A stretch of DNA of 8,727 nt from Candidatus Omnitrophota bacterium. GTDB taxonomy: Bacteria; Verrucomicrobiota; Verrucomicrobiia; Limisphaerales; UBA1319. Position numbers and translations under genes: made by a program. This document shows positions 1-6,048 of the stretch, piece after piece. Where the stretch lies: positions 330 to 9,056 of the forward strand of contig JAMCZD010000115.1 in NCBI GenBank assembly GCA_023473405.1, written 5' to 3'. The number at the start of each line of letters is the position of its first letter. Within the stretch, counting starts at the first letter, position 1. The notes beneath the pieces are model-generated. The model did no database searches and was not told the DNA's origin. It saw only the letters and a list, made by a program, of their open reading frames with translations.

Positions 1-1146
1 CACCCGGCGAGGATCACCTCGTCGCCCCGGGGCGCGCTCCAGACGACGGGCGCCGCGGAGAACGGCGTCGCCGAGGCGCCCGAGGTGGGCGCGCAACCGG
101 TCGGTGTTTAAAGGTTGGGTATGCGCGTGGAGCAAGCGGCACGTCGAGGCTGCCTGCACCGCGAGCCCGCTGTCATCATTTACCACCAGAGTCAATGGTT
201 GGTTTACAGCACCATAAACCTCGATCCAGACTGGCCGCTGGAACCGGGGCTGGTCGCCGTCATAACTCCGGCGCAAGCGCCGCTCGAGGTCGGGGTCGCT
301 GGTTTTCCAAACCTGGGAGCCCGGCAGGATCCTTTTCACGTCGAGGGCATCACGGCCAAAGCTCAGAACGGTTTCATCGCCATGTTGGCGGGCGGAAAAG
401 ACGCGTCCGCCTTGTTCTTCTTCCGGTTGGTCCGGACGGCTGGAGACAAAAACCACGCCGTCGCCAGGCTTGAGCGCGGTTTCGAGTTTGACTGCGACGG
501 ACCAGCCCTGGACGCGGGTGACTTGCCCGAGGTAAACGCCGCGTTTCTTGCTGAACTGGGCTCGGACCAATTCCCGATTGTCGATTCCTCTAAACCAACC
601 GGTATGCAGCCCGCGAGAGAACGCCATCCCCATCTGGTATTGCACCTGGGCGGAGACTGGTTCGCACGATTTGCCTTCCGGGAGAGCGGGTGAATTTCGT
701 TGTTCGGAGTACGCATCGAGTGCATCCCGATAGATGCGAGTGATGTTGGCCACATATTCCGGGCTTTTGAGGCGCCCCTCGATCTTGATGGTATTGACTC
801 GGGCGCGAAGAATATCCGGCAGAACCTCGAGCCCGGCCAGGTCCTGCGGGCTCAACAGGTATCGCCGGTGACCGAGCGGCACGAGTCGGCCGTCGCAAAC
901 CAGGCCATACGGCAGCCGGCATGCCTGGGCGCAGACACCACGATTGGCCGAGCGCCCGCCCAACGACTCGCTGGTGAGGCATTGACCCGAATACGCCACA
1001 CATAATGCGCCGTGAACGAACACTTCGAGTGGAAAGGGCGGCTGGGTCGAGCCCGCCTCGGACTCGTGTTCGCCGTCGGTGGAGGTTGCTCGAGCGGCAA
1101 AGGCCGAGGCACGGATCTTGGCGATATCACTCAGAGAACACTCGCG
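1..1146 (-). CDS. U32-family protein, central and C-terminal fragment, partial at left edge, frameshifted
   Basis: This continues the fragment above in the -1 frame, beginning at the conserved ARECSLSDI segment. It contains the U32 signature E-x-F-x2-G-A-L-C-x4-G-x-C (about 978-1026), then GRSANRGVCAQACR, whose cysteines with those of the signature fit the metal or Fe-S binding set proposed for RlhA/TrhP relatives. Next come the segments LSPQDLAGL and IKIEGRLKSPEYVA, a beta-rich C-terminal domain (MAFSRGLHTGWFRG, GVYLGQV, LKPGDGVVF) and the start of a DUF3656-like tail (WIEVYGAVNQPLTL, NTDRLRAHLGRLG). At position 69 the frame breaks again: the family-like TPF..APVVW..GDEVILAG sequence is read in the frame of the N-terminal fragment. 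The reading frame is open without stops from 1170 to the window edge. RlhA-type proteins are about 650 residues; about 540 are visible. Likely role is RNA hydroxylation or peptidase-like activity. Two broken junctions mean either a decaying gene or sequence errors. Confidence 0.75.
60..75 (-). other. Frame break 2 in the U32 gene, at the edge of an 80% GC stretch
   Basis: The central frame reads ...LRAHLGRLG down to position 70. It would then continue as an arginine-rich sequence that is unlike the family. Skipping the single base at 69 gives TPFSAAPVVW..GDEVILAG, which matches the expected LG-x-TPF...V.LP/AG-type C-terminus as I remember it from U32/DUF3656 proteins. This final frame is the same as that of the N-terminal fragment, so the two breaks compensate. 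The first 100 bases are about 80% G+C by my count, against about 58% for bases 101-200. Confidence 0.5.
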
Positions 1147-1631
1147 GGCCGGCGCGGCGGACCCGCCATCGAGCAGCCCAGCGCGCGTGCAAACTCCAGA
1201 CCGGCCGAGCTGGTAATCGTCATTTGCGTCGAGGCGTGGATGGGGAAGTCAGGGGAAAGGCGGCGGATCATGCGGCAAACGCCCACGTCCTGCACAATGG
1301 CGGCGTCGGCTCCCGAAGCGATAATCGAGCGCAGATAGGCCTCGGCCTCGATCAGCTCGTCGGGGAAACAAAGGATGTTGAAAGTAACGTAGCCCTTGAC
1401 CCCGCGCCGATGCAGGAATTCCATCAGACGAGGCAGATCTCCCACAGTGAAATTCCGGGCGCGCATCCGGGCGTTAAACCGCTCGAGCCCAAAATAGACC
1501 GCGTCCGCGCCGTTCTCGACCGCCGCCTTGGCGCATTCCCAGTCACCGGCAGGGGCAAGCAATTCGGGAAGCCGCGGGGCGCCGTTGTTATGGCGGTTGA
1601 TGGTTGCGTCGATTCTATTCAAAACAACCAA
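1131..1631 (-). CDS. U32-family peptidase / tRNA-rRNA hydroxylase-like protein, N-terminal fragment (frameshifted gene)
   Basis: This is the N-terminal third of a U32-family protein, a group first described as collagenase-like peptidases (PrtC) and now including RNA hydroxylation factors such as RlhA and TrhP. The family hallmark PELLAPAG is at residues 22-29, followed by AVENGADAVYFGL (37-49), a YVTFNIL strand (81-87) and an IHASTQMT strand (131-138). The frame then runs LEFARALGCS into an unrelated tail and stops at a TGA at 1131-1133. The expected continuation (RECSLSDI) is present in another frame from 1146 downwards, so this is not the natural end. An in-frame TAG lies two codons upstream of the TTG at 1631. 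No ATG or GTG occurs before the conserved core, so the start is TTG at 1631 or 1622; a GAG about ten bases upstream favours 1622. The gene follows the hydrolase gene after 58 bp on the same strand. Family assignment is firm; whether the gene is functional is open. Confidence 0.85.
   Translation of the reverse strand: MVVLNRIDATINRHNNGAPRLPELLAPAGDWECAKAAVENGADAVYFGLERFNARMRARNFTVGDLPRLMEFLHRRGVKGYVTFNILCFPDELIEAEAYLRSIIASGADAAIVQDVGVCRMIRRLSPDFPIHASTQMTITSSAGLEFARALGCSMAGPPRRPASVL
1147..1170 (-). other. Frame break 1 in the U32 gene
   Basis: Homology to U32 proteins passes from one reading frame (LEFARALGCS, codons ending at 1170) to another (RECSLSDI, from 1146) across about 23 very GC-rich bases. 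From memory of the family, roughly five residues (of the type RVVLA) separate these motifs. Twenty-three bases therefore look more like a short insertion than one missing base, although a single-base error cannot be excluded. The two frames overlap without stops for more than 40 bases, so the exact point is not determined. Confidence 0.7.
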
Positions 1632-1689
1632 ACTCTACCGCCATTGGCCCGATTCGCAATGCCAGGCAGTGACCCGGTGGAAAGCACCG

Positions 1690-4275
1690 TTACTGTGGGC
1701 CCTGGGACGAGTCCGAGTCCCAGGCGAATTCGCCGGTATCAACCTTCCAATCCTGGCCGAAGAATCCGGCGGCGCGAATGCCACCGATGCCCTTGTCCAG
1801 CATCGCGGTGCTGATTACCAAACAATCAGGGAATCCGGCGCCGGAAAGAAAATATGGAAGACGATCGGTCAACCGCAGGCCGGGGAGGCCGGAACCGGTT
1901 ACCACGCCGACCAAGGCGGTGTCACTCTTCGGGTAAGGCTGCAGGAACAGGCAGGCAAGATTCTCGCCGTCTAATTCGCGGCTTCCGATCCGCACGCTGC
2001 CGCGATGTACTTGGACGGGGCTGTCCGCCAACAGGATGGGCCAGGCCGAGTTGGACTCGGCATGGCCATAGAGAATCACGTTCCGGCGAGGCGCCGAGGT
2101 TTGCGAGGGTTGTCTTTGCCGCTCGCCCTCGAGGAAAGCCGTATCCGACATCAATTCGACCGCACCATTGCCGCGATACCAGAACGTTTCCGAATCGTAA
2201 CGTGCCTTGTCGAGGGCCCAGGCGTTTTCTTCAGATGTCCCGTGAGTGCCATACACGAATATCATATGGTTGGCAAAGGCCTGCCGAAACGGGCCGGAAC
2301 GTCGCGGACTTTTCAGCGCAGGCGACGGCGCCGAGCTTATTCGCCAATTTCCATCTCCGCGGTCCAGCCAAATACCAGGCTCGCCGTCAGGCAGATCAGC
2401 GGACAGGGATGATGCAACTGATTGCGGCCAGGAGATGTTTTCGATTCGCTGCCCGTCCAAGTCCACAGTCAACGGCTTGCCGGGCGTCAACGATGGAAGT
2501 CCGAGCCAGAGGCGGGTCACATTGGCGGTGGTTCCAACCAGGCGCTGTTTGCCCGGATCGCAACGGACATCCACAGCGCTCGGCTCCAGGCACCGTAGCT
2601 GGGCCGCAATGACAACCCAATGGCAGTGGGAGGAGACCGCCGGATTTACCGTGACAAACTGGACCCGGCGCAATTCCTGATCGGACGGAATCACGTGCCG
2701 GGCAAAGAAATCAAACATGGGCGCCCAATCGGTGCAGTCAGCGCCGGGTTCATCAGATGCGTCCCACCAGTGGCCGGCGCCCGGCTGTTCATAATACACA
2801 AAATCGTGGTGAAACCGGCTCAACACCTCCCGCATTTGCCTGGCCTGGCTCACGGGGACGTTGTCGTCAGCCGATCCGTGCAGGATGTAAACACCTTGCT
2901 CGAGGTAGTTGCTGGACATGAGCAGCGTATTGCAGGCTGCGGCGGAACGTTCGAGCATCTTCTGAACAGGATTAGCCGCCGTGTTCGTCGTTTCAGACCG
3001 ATTCGGCCGGACGTAGGACGCAAAACTGATCCAGCCCGCGCTTGGGCCAATGGCGGCAAAGAGGCTGGGAAACAGCGCCCCCAACTGCCACGTGCCATGC
3101 CCGCCCATCGAGTGGCCGGTGAGATAGACGCGGGCGGGATCGACATGGAACCGCGCCTCGGCCAGGGCGAGCACTTCGAGTGCATCCCATCGGCCCCAAT
3201 CTTCCCAGTCAAATCCAAAGGGCCGCCGATTGGTGGGACAGACCAGGTATCCCCAGGTCTTGGGCGAGCAGGCATCGGCCTGGCCGATGGCCTCGACACC
3301 GGCGCCATGCAGAGAGAGAAACAGGGCCGGAGGCGGCGCCGGCAGCCGGGTTGGGCAGGCAGGATTAACGGCGTAGTATTGGACGCTGTCGTCGATGGCA
3401 CTGACGAAGGTGCGTTTGCAGGTCTGGTCCGGCCGCCGAACGCGAAGGGTAATCTGGGATTGGATGCGACGTTCCTGTCCTTCATCCGGATACGCCAACT
3501 CGAGGGTGATCCGGCAATCACCCGGTTCGTCAACATCCGGCCGCGCCAGAAGGAAAGGCATTTTTTTAATCCCAAAGGGCGGCAGGTTGGCGGTTTGCGG
3601 TTGAAAGTTGGCGTCTTTGGCGCGCAACGCCACGGGCATGGAATGGGTCGTGGCATTGACGACGACTACGGCACCCCAGAGCGGGCCTTTATCTCCTGGA
3701 ACAATATCGGGCAGGGTGTTGTCGGCGGCGCTGAACATCACCGGACCGGTCGGGGTTGTGAGCTGGGCGCGCAGGCGGCCTCTCGAGCATTGGAATAGAA
3801 AATCGTTGGTCCCAGCCCGCAGCAAAACCGGCAGCCGGACATAGCCGAACTGATAGGGATCACCGGCTCGAATCTGGCCGTTGACATAGACGAGGCTATG
3901 GCCGGCTGCCTCGAGGATCATGACCTTTTCGGCAGCGCTGTTGACTGGCCAATACACATAGCCGCCCCGCAACGCCCGTTCAGTCAACTGGCCGTCCTTG
4001 TCGGCCGAGGCCCATTCCCATTTCCGTTCGATGCCGCTGGCGGCACGGACAGTCTCGCCGGCATTCGGCGCTTGCCATTGGCCCGCGACTATTCGCGCCT
4101 CCAAGGTGTCCGTATGCACGGCAGCACGTCCGGAGCGTCCGATGGATTCTATAACCAATGCCCGGTCCAACCGGATGACCGGGGAAGATGAAGGGGTTTC
4201 CTGGGCGGGGGCGGACCAGGTAAAGATGGCCAGGCACACTGCTGCCCAAACAAAACATAGAGGTCGCAAGAACAT
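1690..4275 (-). CDS. Secreted prolyl-oligopeptidase-like alpha/beta-hydrolase with extra C-terminal domain
   Basis: An 861-residue exported serine hydrolase, probably a peptidase or carboxylic-ester hydrolase. Residues 1-24 form a Sec signal peptide (hydrophobic 7-20, cleavage likely after APA-24). Residues about 100-175 (GGYVYWPV, LVYVNGQIRAGDPY, LLRAGTNDFLF) look like a jelly-roll, galactose-binding-like domain. Residues about 290-528 are the catalytic domain: LHGAG (322-326, oxyanion region), nucleophile Ser389 in GHSMGG, acid at Asp470/471 in HGSADDNVP and His502 in GAGHWWD. Residues about 530-861 form a further domain (FVYGTHGT at 673-680, NVILYGHAESN at 732-742, VVTGSGLPGLRLTDRLPYF at 791-809). 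I remember this domain in planctomycete and verrucomicrobial peptidases of the same layout, but it has no function known to me. The ATG at 4275 is chosen because the signal peptide begins there; no strong ribosome binding site precedes it. The gene lies 75 bp downstream of the 155-residue gene on the same strand. The hydrolase call is firm; the substrate is unknown. Confidence 0.9.
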   Translation of the reverse strand: MFLRPLCFVWAAVCLAIFTWSAPAQETPSSSPVIRLDRALVIESIGRSGRAAVHTDTLEARIVAGQWQAPNAGETVRAASGIERKWEWASADKDGQLTERALRGGYVYWPVNSAAEKVMILEAAGHSLVYVNGQIRAGDPYQFGYVRLPVLLRAGTNDFLFQCSRGRLRAQLTTPTGPVMFSAADNTLPDIVPGDKGPLWGAVVVVNATTHSMPVALRAKDANFQPQTANLPPFGIKKMPFLLARPDVDEPGDCRITLELAYPDEGQERRIQSQITLRVRRPDQTCKRTFVSAIDDSVQYYAVNPACPTRLPAPPPALFLSLHGAGVEAIGQADACSPKTWGYLVCPTNRRPFGFDWEDWGRWDALEVLALAEARFHVDPARVYLTGHSMGGHGTWQLGALFPSLFAAIGPSAGWISFASYVRPNRSETTNTAANPVQKMLERSAAACNTLLMSSNYLEQGVYILHGSADDNVPVSQARQMREVLSRFHHDFVYYEQPGAGHWWDASDEPGADCTDWAPMFDFFARHVIPSDQELRRVQFVTVNPAVSSHCHWVVIAAQLRCLEPSAVDVRCDPGKQRLVGTTANVTRLWLGLPSLTPGKPLTVDLDGQRIENISWPQSVASSLSADLPDGEPGIWLDRGDGNWRISSAPSPALKSPRRSGPFRQAFANHMIFVYGTHGTSEENAWALDKARYDSETFWYRGNGAVELMSDTAFLEGERQRQPSQTSAPRRNVILYGHAESNSAWPILLADSPVQVHRGSVRIGSRELDGENLACLFLQPYPKSDTALVGVVTGSGLPGLRLTDRLPYFLSGAGFPDCLVISTAMLDKGIGGIRAAGFFGQDWKVDTGEFAWDSDSSQGPQ

Positions 4276-4281
4276 GGCTCA

Positions 4282-4310
4282 TTGATAAATGGTCCGATTT
4301 CCCGGCGCAA
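4282..4310 (-). promoter_or_regulatory. Possible promoter of the hydrolase gene, leaderless layout
   Basis: Read on the minus strand, TTGCGC (4310-4305), a 17-bp spacer and TATCAA (4287-4282) are followed by six bases and then the ATG at 4275. The -10 matches the sigma-70 consensus at four of six positions; the -35 only at TTG. A start site 6-7 bases past the -10 would fall at the ATG itself, so the transcript would have no leader. This rests on sequence pattern only. Confidence 0.35.
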
Positions 4311-4350
4311 ACGGAAAAGCGCGGCAACCGTATGAGTCAGCTCTTGGATT

Positions 4351-4818
4351 TTAGAAGTTGATGGAAAAGACATCGATGCCCCGGGCTTCCCAAGTCCGTG
4401 CATGCCGGAAGCCAAAGGGATTGGTCCAAGGGGCGTGGACCGCATACCACGATCTTCCCAATGGCAACTGGGTTGGCTTTTCGACGGGTGCAAAGGGATT
4501 AAACAGTTGCAGCACGCCTTTCGCCTGCGGGTGTTCGATCGTCTGGCCCACGAGACCGCCGTAACTGACGCTCGGTTTTGAGACCGTGACGCCAAGGCTC
4601 TCCTTACTGGCGGCACCGTTCGTTCCCCCACTCGAAGTGGACATGGCGCCCAGGCTGGCAAGCAAGCCTGGTGAAGGCGCCGCGGCATAGTGTTGCGGTG
4701 CTGTTGTTGCCTTATCCACCGCTGTTTCGCCCGCCCTGCCGCACATGTCTGTTGTTATCAGAGTCAGGATGGCTAAACCCATGGCCCTGCCGGTTGCATT
4801 TGCGAATTTCTGATTCAT
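4351..4818 (-). CDS. Small exported protein of unknown function
   Basis: A 155-residue protein I do not recognise. The N-terminus has basic residues (Lys4, Arg11), then a short hydrophobic stretch (about 12-22, AMGLAILTLIT) consistent with a Sec signal peptide. A low-complexity linker rich in Ala, Ser, Thr and Gly (about 38-75) follows, then a compact C-terminal part: VSYGGLVGQT, LQLFNPFAPVEKP (104-116), LGRSWYAVHAPWTNPFG and an aromatic end GIDVFSINF. The NPFAP segment plus an aromatic C-terminus reminds me of small exported proteins of Verrucomicrobia, but I cannot verify this. The start at 4818 is uncertain: an alternative ATG at 4782 sits just before the hydrophobic stretch and has an AGGG close upstream. 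The gene is divergent from the protease gene at 4955 and lies upstream of the hydrolase gene on the same strand. Its leader holds two hairpin-forming repeats. Confidence 0.7.
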   Translation of the reverse strand: MNQKFANATGRAMGLAILTLITTDMCGRAGETAVDKATTAPQHYAAAPSPGLLASLGAMSTSSGGTNGAASKESLGVTVSKPSVSYGGLVGQTIEHPQAKGVLQLFNPFAPVEKPTQLPLGRSWYAVHAPWTNPFGFRHARTWEARGIDVFSINF

Positions 4819-4827
4819 AGCAGCAAT

Positions 4828-4850
4828 CCGGCGGATTCATCCTCCGCCGG
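4828..4850. repeat. Perfect 8-bp inverted repeat, 7-nt loop
   Basis: CCGGCGGA (4828-4835) and TCCGCCGG (4843-4850) are exact reverse complements separated by seven bases. On the minus strand this would be a strong GC-rich hairpin ending nine bases before the ATG of the 155-residue gene. The stem and loop contain a GGAGG (4845-4841) that would be partly hidden when folded. A second small palindrome, AATCCG-G-CGGATT (4825-4837), overlaps its left arm and would compete with it. No T-run follows, so it is not a typical terminator. Confidence 0.75.
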
Positions 4851-4864
4851 GCCTAAGTTAGGCC
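4850..4864. repeat. 15-bp palindrome GGCCTAAGTTAGGCC, operator-like
   Basis: GGCCTAA and TTAGGCC are exact inverted repeats around a single central base. The element directly abuts, and shares base 4850 with, the GC-rich inverted repeat to its left. Placed between two divergent genes, it could be a binding site for a dimeric regulator, or a second hairpin in the leader of the minus-strand gene. Confidence 0.7.
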
Positions 4865-4872
4865 GAGCGATG

Positions 4873-4878
4873 ATATTA
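4873..4878 (-). promoter_or_regulatory. Possible -10 element for the 155-residue gene
   Basis: On the minus strand TAATAT (4878-4873) lies in the only AT-rich patch of the divergent region and matches TATAAT at four of six positions. I see no convincing -35. If used, transcription would begin near 4866 and both inverted repeats would lie in the roughly 48-base leader. This is a weak call. Confidence 0.25.
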
Positions 4879-4920
4879 ATCAAGGCCCTGGCTGGAGGCG
4901 TCAGACCTCGCAAACACCGC

Positions 4921-4948
4921 TTGTCAGGGTCGTTGGTACTGGTATGCT
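4921..4948 (+). promoter_or_regulatory. Possible promoter of the trypsin-like protease gene, leaderless layout
   Basis: TTGTCA (4921-4926), a 16-bp spacer and TATGCT (4943-4948) are followed by six bases and the ATG at 4955. The -35 matches TTGACA at four of six positions and the -10 matches TATAAT at four of six. The predicted start site coincides with the ATG. Apart from a GGGG too close to the ATG, there is no Shine-Dalgarno sequence. Confidence 0.45.
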
Positions 4949-4954
4949 GGGGCC

Positions 4955-5938
4955 ATGTTTAGTCGTGCTATTGCGCTCGTCCTCCTTGGATCAAGCCTCC
5001 CGTTTATGGCCTCGGCCGACGTGGTGCAATTGAAGGAAAAGGCAGCCATTACCGGAAAAATCCTTGCCGAAAAACCGGACCAAATCGTGGTGGACGTTGG
5101 CTATACCGTTCTGGTGATTCCCCGCAGCCAGGTGGAGAAAATCAGCCGGACGGACGCTCCCGAGCCGGCTGCCCGCGAGGTGCAACCCCCAGCCAAGATA
5201 CGCAAGAACCTCTATTACGCCGCCACTACGCCGCCTGCCGAGCGGCCGGTCCGGGAATGGGTAAGCCAAGTGGGCGAAGCCGTCGTCCAGGTGCGAACCC
5301 CGAGCGGTTTGGGCTCCGGATTCATCATCAACGAGGACGGCTATTTGATAACCAATTTTCACGTGATCGAAGGGGAAACCCAAATCTCGGTCGAGGTTTA
5401 TCATCAGAAAACCGGCCCGCTCGAACGCCGGACCTACAAACGGGTCCGGATCATCGCAATGAACAAGTTCGCGGACCTTGCCCTGCTGAAGATCGAGGAC
5501 AAAGACATCCCCAAGTTCACCTGCGTGCTGCTTGGCAATGCCGATAACCTGGCGGTCGGCGAACGGGTATTCGCCATCGGAAGCCCCTTGGGCCTGGAAC
5601 GGACGGTCACCGAAGGCATCATCAGCACCAAGACTCGAGAGGTCCAAGGCTCTCTTTATCTGCAAACCACCGCCCAGATCAACCCAGGCAACAGCGGCGG
5701 TCCGCTGTTCAACCTGCGCGGCGAGGTGGTGGGGGTGACAAACATGAAAGTCCTCTTCGGCGAAGGAATCGGTTTTGCCATTCCCATAGACGCCGTGGTC
5801 TATTTCCTGGACCACCGCGATTCCTTTGCCTACGACAATGACAACCCCAATAACCCGTACCGCTATCTCGAACCCCCCAGCCGCCTGCGGCCCACCCAGT
5901 CGAATGAGGACCCAGAGGCGATCGATGAAGAGCGATGA
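4955..5938 (+). CDS. Exported trypsin-like (HtrA/S1C-type) serine protease with N-terminal beta-barrel domain, no PDZ
   Basis: A 327-residue serine endopeptidase. A signal peptide occupies about residues 1-21 (hydrophobic 5-18, cleavage near ASA-D). Residues 23-65 (VVQLKEKAAITGKI, IVVDVGYTVLVIP, VEKI) resemble the small Sm-like or SH3-like barrel often found at the start of exported PVC-group proteins. The protease domain spans about 100-285. It has GLGSGFIINEDGYLITNFHV with His136, FADLALLKI with Asp174 and QINPGNSGGPLF with nucleophile Ser247, so the triad is complete. The strand GIGFAIPID is at 271-279. The chain ends in an acidic, Asn/Pro-rich tail (about 290-327) instead of the PDZ domains of DegP/DegS, so substrate selection must differ. 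Likely role is protein quality control or processing outside the cytoplasm. It is the first gene of a plus-strand pair and is divergent from the 155-residue gene. The start at 4955 is supported by the signal peptide. The protease call is very secure. Confidence 0.93.
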   Translation: MFSRAIALVLLGSSLPFMASADVVQLKEKAAITGKILAEKPDQIVVDVGYTVLVIPRSQVEKISRTDAPEPAAREVQPPAKIRKNLYYAATTPPAERPVREWVSQVGEAVVQVRTPSGLGSGFIINEDGYLITNFHVIEGETQISVEVYHQKTGPLERRTYKRVRIIAMNKFADLALLKIEDKDIPKFTCVLLGNADNLAVGERVFAIGSPLGLERTVTEGIISTKTREVQGSLYLQTTAQINPGNSGGPLFNLRGEVVGVTNMKVLFGEGIGFAIPIDAVVYFLDHRDSFAYDNDNPNNPYRYLEPPSRLRPTQSNEDPEAIDEER

Positions 5939-6019
5939 CGATGCGTGCGGTCCAACTGGCGGAAAGCAGGCTCGATTGAACAAGGCGCCTTGACGCCGCA
6001 CTTGGCTGCAATTAATTGT

Positions 6020-6048
6020 TTGACTAATCTTCAACACCACAATATGAA
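6020..6048 (+). promoter_or_regulatory. Possible promoter of the 639-residue gene, leaderless layout
   Basis: TTGACT (6020-6025) matches the -35 consensus at five of six positions. A 17-bp spacer then leads to TATGAA (6043-6048), which matches the -10 at four of six. The predicted start site, about 6055, adjoins the ATG at 6056, and the hexamer TATGAA itself overlaps the other candidate ATG at 6044. If this promoter is the one used, translation would start at 6056. The gene may also be read from the protease promoter 105 bp upstream of its start. Confidence 0.45.

Noticed and set aside
1131..1170. Programmed ribosomal frameshifting to explain the U32 break.
   Set aside because: No slippery heptamer or downstream pseudoknot is evident, and a second compensating break near position 69 makes error or decay more likely.
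1675..1689. A small hairpin (CGGTG, 5-nt loop, CACCG) immediately after the hydrolase stop codon.
   Set aside because: The stem is only five base pairs and no T-run follows, so it is too weak to call a terminator.
1005..1814. A 269-codon plus-strand open frame over the U32 gene and the end of the hydrolase gene.
   Set aside because: It is antisense to the conserved U32 core, with an Arg-rich composition typical of a shadow frame.
2620..3798. A 392-codon open frame on the plus strand opposite the hydrolase gene.
   Set aside because: It lies antisense to the catalytic domain with its intact triad; the Arg/Gly-rich product has no family resemblance.
4741..4818. A lipoprotein signal (Cys after the hydrophobic stretch) in the 155-residue protein.
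   Set aside because: The residues before the cysteine are TDM, which do not fit the usual lipobox L-[AS]-[GA]-C.
5945..6043. GTG start at 5945 giving a 672-residue version of the duplicated protein.
   Set aside because: The extra 33 residues are polar, lack export features and would bury the signal peptide. ATG 6044 or 6056 fits better, and a promoter-like pair lies inside this stretch.
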